Shown here: positions 50,495 to 58,042 of the stretch, piece after piece | Layout: every line of letters begins with the position of its first letter | Numbering within the stretch: position 1 is the stretch's first letter | Origin: Natronocella acetinitrilica | GTDB lineage: Bacteria; Pseudomonadota; Gammaproteobacteria; Nitrococcales; Aquisalimonadaceae | NCBI RefSeq assembly: GCF_024170285.1 | Contig: NZ_JALJXV010000001.1 | Location: 620,001 to 684,000 of the forward strand | Direction: 5' to 3' | DNA length: 64,000 nucleotides | Notes under the pieces: generated by a model | Databases searched by the model: none | What the model was told of the DNA's origin: nothing | The model's input: the letters and a program-made list of their open reading frames with translations, nothing else | Translations under genes and position numbers: made by a program

Positions 50495-50798
50495 GGTGGT
50501 CTCCTTGCTCTTCATGGATGTGCTCGACCATGTTCTGCAACATGGTGCGCACGTGGTCGTCACTGACGACATACATGACGCGACGCCCCTCGCGAGCGCC
50601 TCGCACCAGCCGGGTTGCCCGCAGCAGCCGCAAGTGGTGACTCACCAGGGACGACGTTGCGTTCACCTGGCTGGCAATTTCGCTGACGCTCAGGGGGGCA
50701 TCCATGCAACTCAGGACAATTCCGAGCCGGGTCGGATCGCTCAGCATGCGGAACATGTCGCCCAGTTCAGTCAGTTGATCGTCGTTCACGCGCGTCAT
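50487..50798 (-). CDS. ArsR/SmtB family zinc-responsive repressor
   Basis: A 103-residue winged-helix regulator. The DNA-binding region is SVSEIASQVNATSSLVSHHL followed by ARLVRGAREGRRVMYVVS-type wing. The C-terminal helix has Asp80, His82, His93 and Glu96, fitting the DxHx10Hx2E alpha-5 metal site of SmtB/CzrA zinc sensors, and there is no ELCVC arsenic motif. It should be released from DNA by zinc (or Cd/Co), derepressing itself and the metallothionein gene. A palindromic operator lies 20 bp upstream of its start. Confidence 0.92.
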   Translation of the reverse strand: MTRVNDDQLTELGDMFRMLSDPTRLGIVLSCMDAPLSVSEIASQVNATSSLVSHHLRLLRATRLVRGAREGRRVMYVVSDDHVRTMLQNMVEHIHEEQGDHHE

Positions 50799-50818
50799 GG
50801 AGGGAGTATGTGCACATA

Positions 50819-50832
50819 TGAACAGTTGTTCA
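50819..50832. promoter_or_regulatory. SmtB-type operator
   Basis: TGAACA-GT-TGTTCA is a perfect 6-2-6 palindrome, the core of the SmtB/CzrA 12-2-12 operator; flanking bases (CATA on one side, AGTA on the other) extend it imperfectly. It sits 20 bp before the ArsR start, where repressor binding would block transcription. Confidence 0.75.
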
Positions 50833-50937
50833 AGTATTATTGCTTTGCCTGTGACTAAGTCACTGACCGCCCTGCGCTCCTCCGCCTATGCTGCCCCATG
50901 AAACGCACCGCGTTTCTTCAACTCGGAGAGGCTTATC

Positions 50938-51126
50938 ATGTTCCAGCGCAATGTCGGCGGCATTGACCGCATCGCCCGGGCCGTTCTGGGCCTGGCCATC
51001 CTCAGTCTGGTCTTCGTCGGGCCGCAGACTGCGTGGGGCTGGCTCGGCCTGATCCCGCTCGCCACCGCGGCTATCGGTTACTGCCCGGCCTACTCGCCCT
51101 TCGGCTTCAGGACCTGCAGAAGCTGA
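50938..51126 (+). CDS. DUF2892 (YgaP-like transmembrane domain) protein
   Basis: A 62-residue membrane protein with two helices: RIARAVLGLAILSLVFVG and GLIPLATAAIGYCPAYSPFG. NVGGIDRIARAV at the start and the GYCPAYSPF ending are the family signature. In E. coli YgaP this domain is fused to a rhodanese. Here it stands near sulfur-stress genes. GGAGAGG precedes ATG 50938. It diverges from the ArsR-metallothionein operon. Confidence 0.9.
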   Translation: MFQRNVGGIDRIARAVLGLAILSLVFVGPQTAWGWLGLIPLATAAIGYCPAYSPFGFRTCRS

Positions 51127-51256
51127 CGGCGACGTCGAACCGATGACACACCGCGCGTTCTGCCCTGGCGGAACGGTGTACCTGTGTAGCCGGGCGGCCC
51201 CGGGGGCGACTACGCTTGTGTGAGAACTGCCGATCGGCACAGAGAGGAAGTTTTTG

Positions 51257-51916
51257 ATGCGTCAGCCCAGCCGGGTGGCCCTGAATGCCCTCGCCCCCGA
51301 TGCGCCTGAAGCCCTGCTCCAGCGGGTTACCTGTCTCGAACTGAAAGCAGGAACGCGGGTTTTTGGTCCGGGGGATCCCTGTCGGGGGCTGCCCTTCGTG
51401 ATGAGTGGCGGTATCCGGGTGCAGATCACCTCCGTCAGCGGTCACGAGATTGTTCTCTACCGGATTGGCGAGGATCAGCTCTGTCCGCTCTCCGTGTCCT
51501 GTCTCTTTACCGAGAAGGGTTACCCCGCAGAGGCCGTGGTGGAGAAGGATGCGGAAGTCCTGGTGGTGCCCGCCGGTACGTTCGATGAACTGTTCGCCTG
51601 TTCCAGGCACTTCCGGCGCTTCGTCATGGGCAGCTATGGCGACCGGCTCTTCTCACTGATGATTCTGGTTGAGGAAATCGCCTTCCGGCGCATGGACGAG
51701 CGTATTGCCGAGCATCTGCTCGAGCATTCTGATGATGACGTACTCCATACCACCCACCAGCGTCTCGCCATCGAACTGGGAACCGCCCGCGAGGTGGTGA
51801 GCCGGGTACTCAAGGACTACGAGCGGCGTGGCCTGCTGCGGCTGGAGCGTGGTCGAATCGACGTGCTTGATCGAGGCGGGCTGCGCTCACATTGCTCCCA
51901 TCACAGCGATGCATGA
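51257..51916 (+). CDS. Crp/Fnr family transcriptional regulator
   Basis: A 219-residue regulator with an N-terminal cyclic-nucleotide-like domain (FGPGDPCRGLPFVMSGGIRV) and a C-terminal winged helix (TTHQRLAIELGTAREVVSRV). The recognition helix has the E-x-x-S-R (EVVSR) arrangement that in FNR reads TTGAT half sites. There is no N-terminal Cys cluster for an oxygen-sensing iron-sulfur centre, but several internal cysteines occur. Start is ATG 51257 with AGAGGAAG; a TTG directly before is also possible. Its neighbours suggest a sulfur or redox role. This does not replace the genome's true FNR, which is not seen here. Confidence 0.9.
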   Translation: MRQPSRVALNALAPDAPEALLQRVTCLELKAGTRVFGPGDPCRGLPFVMSGGIRVQITSVSGHEIVLYRIGEDQLCPLSVSCLFTEKGYPAEAVVEKDAEVLVVPAGTFDELFACSRHFRRFVMGSYGDRLFSLMILVEEIAFRRMDERIAEHLLEHSDDDVLHTTHQRLAIELGTAREVVSRVLKDYERRGLLRLERGRIDVLDRGGLRSHCSHHSDA

Positions 51917-51928
51917 GACGCGCGCCAA

Positions 51929-51948
51929 CTAGTGTCCCGAAACACTAG
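51929..51948. terminator. Bidirectional hairpin between convergent genes
   Basis: CTAGTGT pairs with ACACTAG around a 6-nt loop (CCCGAA). It overlaps the last bases of the YeeE/YedE gene on the minus strand and follows the Crp/Fnr gene. No T-run on the plus side; weak terminator. Confidence 0.45.
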
Positions 51949-52367
51949 CTGCGCCGTCGCTGCACCACCTCGAAGAGCTCCATCCCCGCAATCATGGCGA
52001 TGACAAACACCAGGGCCTTGGCTTCGCCGGCGCCCAGTGCCACCAGGGCAGGGCCCGGACAGAAGCCGGCCAGACCCCAGCCAACGCCAAAGCCGAGGCC
52101 GCCCAATACCAGCCCCCTGTCGATATCACGGCGATCGGGAATGCGGAACGGCTCGCCCAGGAGCGAACGCTCCCGGCGGGCGGCCAGTCGAAAGGCCCCC
52201 AGCCCGACGGCGATGGCGCCTGCCATCACGAAGGCGAGGGATGGGTCCCAGTTGCCGAACAGGTCGAGAAACCCCAGCACCTTGGCCGGGTTCGCCATGC
52301 CGGAGACCAGCAGGCCGATACCGAAGACAAGTCCGGCGACAAATGCGCCTGGTAATGCTTTGTTCAT
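51945..52367 (-). CDS. YeeE/YedE family (DUF6691) membrane protein, second half
   Basis: A 140-residue membrane protein with four helices, GLVFGIGLLVSGMANPAKVL near the start and GFGVGWGLAGFCPGPALVAL late. The conserved Cys in GFCPGPA is the sulfur-handling residue of the family. It starts 3 nt after the preceding YeeE gene and the two small proteins together correspond to one full-length TsuA/YeeE-like thiosulfate transporter. They are encoded with a BigR-like repressor and a persulfide dioxygenase, giving a sulfide-detoxification module. Confidence 0.88.
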   Translation of the reverse strand: MNKALPGAFVAGLVFGIGLLVSGMANPAKVLGFLDLFGNWDPSLAFVMAGAIAVGLGAFRLAARRERSLLGEPFRIPDRRDIDRGLVLGGLGFGVGWGLAGFCPGPALVALGAGEAKALVFVIAMIAGMELFEVVQRRRS

Positions 52368-52370
52368 GGC

Positions 52371-52805
52371 CTAGCCTCCCAGCAGGTGACGCATCACGAA
52401 AACGGTGAGAAAACCGGTGCCCATGAAGCACAGGGTGGCCACCAGGGAGCGCGGCGAGAGCCGCGACAGACCGCAGACCCCATGGCCGCTGGTGCAGCCG
52501 CTGCCGTATCGGGTGCTGATACCGACCAGAAGGCCAGCGGCGATGAGCAGTGGGTAGCCGGCGTCGATCCGGATGGTGGGGCTGCCGGCCAGCAACAGCC
52601 ACAGCAGTGGCGCCGCGATCATTCCCGCCAGAAAGGCGAGACGCCAGCCGGTGTCGCCAGCCGCCGGCCGCAGCAGCCCGCCGAGTATGCCGCTGATGCC
52701 GGCAATCCGGCCGTTGAGCAGGACAAAGAGCGCTGCGGCCAGGCCGATGAGTGCGCCCCCCGCCAGTGCAGTCCATGGGGTGAAGGCAGCCCAGTCGATG
52801 GTCAT
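52371..52805 (-). CDS. YeeE/YedE family membrane protein, first half
   Basis: A 144-residue membrane protein of the same family. The Cys-containing motif [20 protein letters not shown] is the family's central sulfur-binding stretch. Helices near 10-30, 50-75, 80-105 and 115-140 are evident. Its start at 52805 overlaps the stop of the ArsR/BigR-type gene (ATGA). It probably carries a sulfur species across the inner membrane with its partner. Confidence 0.88.
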   Translation of the reverse strand: MTIDWAAFTPWTALAGGALIGLAAALFVLLNGRIAGISGILGGLLRPAAGDTGWRLAFLAGMIAAPLLWLLLAGSPTIRIDAGYPLLIAAGLLVGISTRYGSGCTSGHGVCGLSRLSPRSLVATLCFMGTGFLTVFVMRHLLGG

Positions 52806-53137
52806 GATGCGTCTCCGGTGTGGTTGCAGAACAGCTCGTAGAGCGTTGCCAGCACGCGCTGGGCACGGGCATCTGCAATACGGTAGTAAATATGCCGCCC
52901 CTCGCGGCGCGTCGTCACAAGCTGTTGTCGCCTGAGTACGCCGAGCTGCTGGGACAGGCTGGGTTGACGGATATCAAGGCGCTCCTCCAGGTCACTGACG
53001 CATAGTTCTCCTTCGGTCAGCTGACAGAGCAGCAGCAGTCGATCCTCATGCGCCAGCATCCGCAGCAGGCCGGAGGCCTCTCCGGCGGCTTCGCGCATGG
53101 CGTCGACATCAAGGTGAGTGGTGGTGTCGGCAGGCAT
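52802..53137 (-). CDS. bigR: ArsR family regulator, BigR/SqrR-like persulfide sensor
   Basis: A 111-residue winged-helix repressor. Cys46 (GELCVSDLE) and Cys104 (ELFCN) occupy the positions that form a disulfide or tetrasulfide bridge in BigR and SqrR (where they are about 41-42 and 107-108). The helix-turn-helix includes IRQPSLSQQLGVLRRQQLV. Reactive sulfur species would make it release DNA. It heads the YeeE/YedE pair, and is divergent from the MBL persulfide dioxygenase gene across an AT-rich palindrome. Confidence 0.88.
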   Translation of the reverse strand: MPADTTTHLDVDAMREAAGEASGLLRMLAHEDRLLLLCQLTEGELCVSDLEERLDIRQPSLSQQLGVLRRQQLVTTRREGRHIYYRIADARAQRVLATLYELFCNHTGDAS

Positions 53138-53165
53138 GATGACAGCTCATTGTTAAGTTGAAAAT

Positions 53166-53185
53166 ATTATATATAAAAATATAAT
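53166..53185. promoter_or_regulatory. Candidate BigR operator
   Basis: ATTATAT and ATATAAT are perfect 7-bp inverted halves 6 bp apart, in the only strongly AT-rich stretch of this region (53157-53190). BigR/SqrR operators are AT-rich palindromes. It lies between the divergent repressor and persulfide dioxygenase genes. Confidence 0.55.
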
Positions 53186-53216
53186 GTATTCAATGAATCT
53201 GTTTGGAGGTAATCCC

Positions 53217-54077
53217 ATGCGCCCTCAGGTCGAAGCGTTTCTTGATTCGGATAGTGAAACTTTCAGTTATGTGGTGTTCGACCGGCCGGGCGGCTCGGCA
53301 GCCGTGGTCGACCCGGTGCTCGACTTCGACAGCAAGTCGGGCCGCACCTCCACGGCCGGCGCGCAACGCCTGGTGGATTTCGTGGGCGAGCAAAATCTGA
53401 CCGTGGAGTGGATTCTCGAAACCCATGCCCACGCAGACCACCTTTCCGCTGCGCCCTTCATCCGCGACGCGGTGGGCGGTCGCATCGCCATCGGTGAGCA
53501 TATCCGTTCTGTGCAGAAGATCTTCCGCGAGGTCTTCAACCTCGAGAAAGAGTTCCTGCCCAACGGCAGTGACTTTGATCATCTGTTCACCGAGGGCGAT
53601 ACATTTGCCGTCGGCGAATTGCAGGGACGCGTGATTCACACGCCTGGCCACACCCCGGCGGATCTGGCCTATCTGATCGGAGACGCGGTGTTTGTGGGTG
53701 ACACACTGTTCATGCCCGACGTGGGCACGGCGCGTTGTGATTTCCCTGGCGGTGATGCCGCAACCCTGTTCGCGTCCACCCGGCGGTTACTGGCTCTGCC
53801 GGATGAAACCCGCATGTTCATGTGTCACGACTACCCCACCGAGGGGCGCAGTCACCAGTTTGAGACCACGGTGGGCGAGCAGAAGCGCAGCAACAAGCAC
53901 GTGCACGAGGGTGTCAGCGAGGCGGAATTCGTGGAATGGCGACGCTCTCGGGATGCCACACTGGACATGCCGCGGCTGATCCTGCCATCCATCCAGGTCA
54001 ATATTCGCGCCGGCAAGATGCCCCCGCCGGAGGACAACGGCAAGGTCTACCTCAAGCTGCCCATCAACCAGCTCTAG
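53217..54077 (+). CDS. MBL-fold persulfide dioxygenase (Blh/ETHE1-like)
   Basis: A 286-residue metallo-beta-lactamase-fold protein with the metal motif ETHAHADHLSA, the later VIHTPGHTPAD and VFVGDTLFMPDVGTARCDFP. The family oxidises glutathione persulfide to sulfite, and Blh is the BigR-regulated version. The start at ATG 53217 has GGAGG seven bases upstream. The upstream frame to 53184 would overlap the operator. It ends 14 nt inside the convergent MFS gene. Confidence 0.92.
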   Translation: MRPQVEAFLDSDSETFSYVVFDRPGGSAAVVDPVLDFDSKSGRTSTAGAQRLVDFVGEQNLTVEWILETHAHADHLSAAPFIRDAVGGRIAIGEHIRSVQKIFREVFNLEKEFLPNGSDFDHLFTEGDTFAVGELQGRVIHTPGHTPADLAYLIGDAVFVGDTLFMPDVGTARCDFPGGDAATLFASTRRLLALPDETRMFMCHDYPTEGRSHQFETTVGEQKRSNKHVHEGVSEAEFVEWRRSRDATLDMPRLILPSIQVNIRAGKMPPPEDNGKVYLKLPINQL

Positions 54078-55284
54078 TGGGATCCCCGGGCTCCCGGGTA
54101 CAGATCCACAGCCAGACCAGGGCGGCGGCGGCGAAGGCCGCCGGCAGCATGAAAGCCGTCGAGTAGCTTCCGGTGAGGGCAAGGACGCCGCTCACCATGG
54201 CCGGACCCGCGAGCACGCCCATGTACACCAGCACCAGCACCGCGGCGGTAGATTCACTCACCTCGGACAAGGCACTGCGGCGTGCGACTTCGGCGAGAAA
54301 GACACCGTTCCAGGCGATGGCCGTTCCGCCAGCGGCAAGCAGCAGCGTCACCACCAGCCACAGAGGCGAATCGGTGCTGAGCATGGCGATAGCCACGAAC
54401 AACAGCCCCATGCTCACGGCCAGGCCGTAAAGCACGGGAATGCTGCGCCCCAGTCGATCCGCGACGGCGCCCCACAGGATGCGGCCGATGACGCCGGCGG
54501 CATGCACGAAGGACAGAATGATTCCCGCCAGCACCAGGCCGATCAGCAGATCTTCCACCATGAAGGCAACGGCGAAGCTGAGCAGGGAGAGCTGAACTGC
54601 GGCCATGCAGAACCCTCCGAGGCCGAGCCAGCGGATCTCCCGGCGCCGGAACAGCACCGTCAGACTGCCGAGCCCACGCACCCGGGCCGTGGGGTCGCGG
54701 TCCGCATCCCAGCGCGCTCGTGGTATCTGAAGTGCAAGGGTGGTTACCAGCGCCGCCAGCGCAATCACCAGGAAAGCCGCCTCCCAACTCCAGATCTGGG
54801 CCAATGGCGGCGCCATGAGCCCGGCGATGATGCCGCCCAGCGGCACGCCTGTCTGCTTGATGGAATAGACCACGTTGCGGTAGCGGCTGGGGGTATAACG
54901 GGTGAGCAGGACTGCTGCCGCCGGGTTCGTCATGCCGTAGGAGATACCGAGCAACACCGTGGTAATGGCCAGGGCCCAGGGCGTGCCCAGCAGGGCGATG
55001 CCGCAGCCGGCTGCGACCAGCAGCATGGCGTACTGGCTGGAGCGACAGGCTCCATGGCGCCGGACCATTCCGCCCGCCTGGGTGGATGTCACCATGGCGA
55101 AACCGTAGAGCAGACTGACCTGCAGGCCCACGAGGCCGGCGGCGATACCGAAGCTCCCGGCGATCTGCGGCGCCAGGGTTGGCACCAGCAGCATGGCGGC
55201 GCTGCACAGGGCCTGTACCCAGGTGGTGGTGGACAGGACGGCGACCACGCCCGGGTCTGCACCTTCGGCGGATTCTTGAGGCAA
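54064..55284 (-). CDS. MFS transporter
   Basis: A 406-residue carrier with twelve predicted helices. Helix 4-5 segments SYGMTNPAAAVLLTRYTPSR and SIKQTGVPLGGIIAGLMAPP are typical of the CynX/NimT-like and related MFS groups. The TTG at 55284 is the longest start; GTG 55248 is an alternative. No substrate can be named. Its 3' end overlaps the persulfide dioxygenase gene by 14 nt. Confidence 0.85.
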   Translation of the reverse strand: MPQESAEGADPGVVAVLSTTTWVQALCSAAMLLVPTLAPQIAGSFGIAAGLVGLQVSLLYGFAMVTSTQAGGMVRRHGACRSSQYAMLLVAAGCGIALLGTPWALAITTVLLGISYGMTNPAAAVLLTRYTPSRYRNVVYSIKQTGVPLGGIIAGLMAPPLAQIWSWEAAFLVIALAALVTTLALQIPRARWDADRDPTARVRGLGSLTVLFRRREIRWLGLGGFCMAAVQLSLLSFAVAFMVEDLLIGLVLAGIILSFVHAAGVIGRILWGAVADRLGRSIPVLYGLAVSMGLLFVAIAMLSTDSPLWLVVTLLLAAGGTAIAWNGVFLAEVARRSALSEVSESTAAVLVLVYMGVLAGPAMVSGVLALTGSYSTAFMLPAAFAAAALVWLWICTREPGDPTRAG

Positions 55285-55310
55285 TGGATTACTCAGCGTG
55301 TTTGCCCTGG

Positions 55311-55874
55311 TTACGGATCACAGGCTTCCAGACCGCCGTGCTCCACGCGGATGAGTTCGTCCACGGGGTAGTCCAGGGACGCAGCCTTGGCGATGATCTC
55401 ATCGAGCGTGTCTTCCGGCAGGGTGGTTTCCCGAGCGAGAATCCAGAGATAGCCGCGTGTCGGCCCGGACACCGCGGCCCACTGGTAGTCGTCCTTGTCC
55501 AGGGCAAAGACGTGATAGCCGCCATGGATCGGCCAGAAGAAGGTCACTGATAGGCTCGCCGTGTCGGTGCTGCCCTGGAATCGCGCACGGCCATCGATGG
55601 CGTTCCAGCGACAGGTGTCCGGATCAAAGCCGCGATTATGCACATCCACGGTGCCGTCGTCGCGCAAGCGATAGGTTGCGCTGACATTGGTGAGGCCCCG
55701 TTCGAAGCGGTGATCGAGCCGCATGATCGAGTACCAAGTGCCGTCATAGCGGGTCACATCGAAGCCGGTAACGGGCTCCACACCGCGAGGAACCCCCGTG
55801 CATGCCACGAGCAACACGGCGGCCAATGCCAGGGCCAAGCATTTCACTGGAATTCCGCGAGTCTTTCCGCACAT
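55311..55874 (-). CDS. blc: Lipocalin family lipoprotein (Blc-like)
   Basis: A 187-residue outer-membrane lipocalin. The signal peptide ends LLVACTG (lipobox Cys25). The lipocalin start motif is YDGTWYSIMRLDHRFERG, with VDVHNRGFDP and YLWILARE later, all matching E. coli Blc. It binds lysophospholipids or fatty acids. A Cys in HGGLEACDP closes the protein and may disulfide-bond. Start ATG 55874. Confidence 0.92.
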   Translation of the reverse strand: MCGKTRGIPVKCLALALAAVLLVACTGVPRGVEPVTGFDVTRYDGTWYSIMRLDHRFERGLTNVSATYRLRDDGTVDVHNRGFDPDTCRWNAIDGRARFQGSTDTASLSVTFFWPIHGGYHVFALDKDDYQWAAVSGPTRGYLWILARETTLPEDTLDEIIAKAASLDYPVDELIRVEHGGLEACDP

Positions 55875-55996
55875 GTATCAATGCCTGTCAATTTCGACGC
55901 CGCCGGGATGAACTGCGCAAGTATATAGTGGCAGCCAGCGTCGGCAGACGCGACCATTCCACGCATCACTCCGATGCGGACAAAAGGGCGACGGAC

Positions 55997-56866
55997 ATGT
56001 TCGAAGGCTTTGCCGAACGGGATTTCACGACTGGCGAAACACCTATTCACTACCGGATCGGGGGTGATGGGCCGCCCTTGGTTCTGCTTCACGGGTATCC
56101 CCAGACCCACATGATGTGGCATGCGGTGGCGCCGCTTCTGGCGGAAACGCACACGGTGATCTGTCCGGACCTCCGCGGCTATGGCGCCAGTGGCAGGCCA
56201 CCGTCGGATGCGTCGCACACCACCTACAGCAAGCGTGCCATGGGCGCGGACATCATCGACCTCATGGACGAGCTGGGCTATCGGCAATTCAAACTGGCTG
56301 GCCATGACCGTGGTGGTCGCGTTGCCCATCGACTGGCGCTGGATCATCCGCATCGGCTGGAAGGCGTCGCGGTGCTCGATATCGTGCCGACACTCCACTT
56401 GTTTGAAACCCTGGGCCAGGCGGTGGCTACCGGCTACTATCACTGGTTGTTTCTGATTCAGCCCGATGGGCTGCCGGAACGCCTGATTGGCAATGATCCG
56501 GCCTACTATTGCCGGGAAAAACTGCGCCGCTGGAGTCATCATCACGATGCTTTCGCCGCCGAGGCCGTCGATGCCTATGTCGAGGCGTTCTGTCGCCCCG
56601 ACACCATTCATGCGACCTGCGAGGATTACCGTGCCGGTGCCACCATCGATCTCGAGCATCATCGGGCCGATGGTGACAAGCTGGTGGAAATCCCCATGCT
56701 CGCCCTCTGGGGCCTTCATGGCCTCATGGAGAAGCACTATGACGTGCTGGGTGTCTGGCGTCGGCACGGCCATGATGTGACCGGCGAGGCGCTGGATTGC
56801 GGTCACTTCCTTCCCGAGGAAGCGCCGCAGGATACCGCCCGCGCATTGCGCCTTTTCTTCAACTGA
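55997..56866 (+). CDS. Alpha/beta hydrolase, fluoroacetate dehalogenase-like
   Basis: A 289-residue alpha/beta hydrolase. The nucleophile is an Asp (Asp104 in AGHDRGGRVAHR), and residues matching the fluoroacetate dehalogenase set are all in order: Arg105 and Arg108 (carboxylate binding), Asp128 and His270 (catalysis), His149 and Trp150 (halide pocket, YYHWLF) and Tyr211. This corresponds to Asp110, Arg111, Arg114, Asp134, His155, Trp156, Tyr219 and His280 of the Rhodopseudomonas enzyme, with a near-constant offset. It may hydrolyse C-F or C-Cl bonds of short haloacids. Start at ATG 55997 after GGACG. Confidence 0.87.
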   Translation: MFEGFAERDFTTGETPIHYRIGGDGPPLVLLHGYPQTHMMWHAVAPLLAETHTVICPDLRGYGASGRPPSDASHTTYSKRAMGADIIDLMDELGYRQFKLAGHDRGGRVAHRLALDHPHRLEGVAVLDIVPTLHLFETLGQAVATGYYHWLFLIQPDGLPERLIGNDPAYYCREKLRRWSHHHDAFAAEAVDAYVEAFCRPDTIHATCEDYRAGATIDLEHHRADGDKLVEIPMLALWGLHGLMEKHYDVLGVWRRHGHDVTGEALDCGHFLPEEAPQDTARALRLFFN

Positions 56867-56897
56867 CGCCTGCCCCGCTAACCATTACGGAGATCAC

Positions 56898-58031
56898 ATG
56901 CAATTCGACTTTGACGAGGTTGTTGATAGGCACCAGACCGGCAGCGACAAATGGGATGCCTATGACAGCCGGGATATTATTCCCATGTGGGTTGCAGACA
57001 TGGATTTCCGTGCCCCTCCTGCGGTACTCGACGCTCTGCATGCCCGCGTAGACCACGGGGTCTTCGGCTATACCAGCGCGACCAGCGAACTGGTGGAGGT
57101 GACCTGCACCATGCTGGCGGATCACTGCGACTGGCGGGTGGAGCCGGACTGGTTGGTCTGGTTGCCCGGAATGGTGCCGGGCCTCCACGTTGCCGCCGCC
57201 GCTGTCGGCGAGGATGGTGACGCTGTCATGACCACAACACCGGTCTATCCGCCGTTTCTGCTGGCACCGCCCCGCGCACGGCGGGAGTTGCTTACTGTGC
57301 CCTTGGCGGATGCCAGCGGCCGCATCGATTTCGATGCGCTGGAGGCGGCGGTGCACCCGCGGGCCCGCATGCTCATACTCTGCAATCCGCATAATCCCAC
57401 CGGTCGGGTATACAGCGAGGAGGAATTACGCCGTCTCGCGGATTTCTGTCTGCGCCATGACCTGGTGCTGGTCAGTGACGAGATTCATTGCGGCCTGGTG
57501 CTGGATTCCGACGCCCGCCACCACTGCGTGGCCGCCCTGGGCGAAGAGATCGCCGCGCGTACCATCACCCTCATGGCGCCCAGCAAGACCTACAACATCG
57601 CTGGCCTGGGGTGCTCCCTCGCCATCATCCCCGACCGGGATTTGCGGCGCCGCTTTGCTCGTGCCCGGGCCGGTTTCGTGCCCGGGGTCAACACGCTGGG
57701 CTACACCGCGGCCCTGGCGGCCTGGCGTGACTGTGCCAGCTGGCATGCGGCGCTGATCGATGTGCTGCGGCGCAATCGCGACCTGGTACAGGCGGCGGTG
57801 GATGCCCATCCGGCGTTGTCCATGCACAGCCCCCAGGCGACCTATCTGGCCTGGATCGATTGCCGTGAACTGGGGCTCAAGCATCCGGCGACCGCCTTTG
57901 AAGCCGCCGGTCTGGGCCTGTCCGACGGCCAGGCCTTCGACGGCACGGGCTATATGCGCCTCAATTTCGGTTGCCCGCTGCCAACCCTGGAGCGGGCGCT
58001 TGCCCGGCTGCAGCAGGTGGGGCGGGACTGA
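56898..58031 (+). CDS. patB: MalY/PatB family PLP-dependent C-S lyase or aminotransferase
   Basis: A 377-residue fold-type I PLP enzyme. The N-terminus FDFDEVVDRHQTGSDKWD and IPMWVADMDFRAPPAVLDAL are the MalY/PatB signature; HNPTGRVYSEEEL, VLVSDEIHCGLVL and the Lys motif APSKTYNIAGLGCS complete the PLP site. Members are cystathionine beta-lyases that cleave cysteine conjugates to thiol, pyruvate and ammonia. It follows the hydrolase gene by 31 nt in the same direction and converges on the large GGDEF-EAL gene. Confidence 0.9.
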   Translation: MQFDFDEVVDRHQTGSDKWDAYDSRDIIPMWVADMDFRAPPAVLDALHARVDHGVFGYTSATSELVEVTCTMLADHCDWRVEPDWLVWLPGMVPGLHVAAAAVGEDGDAVMTTTPVYPPFLLAPPRARRELLTVPLADASGRIDFDALEAAVHPRARMLILCNPHNPTGRVYSEEELRRLADFCLRHDLVLVSDEIHCGLVLDSDARHHCVAALGEEIAARTITLMAPSKTYNIAGLGCSLAIIPDRDLRRRFARARAGFVPGVNTLGYTAALAAWRDCASWHAALIDVLRRNRDLVQAAVDAHPALSMHSPQATYLAWIDCRELGLKHPATAFEAAGLGLSDGQAFDGTGYMRLNFGCPLPTLERALARLQQVGRD

Positions 58032-58042
58032 ACGGCCCCGCG

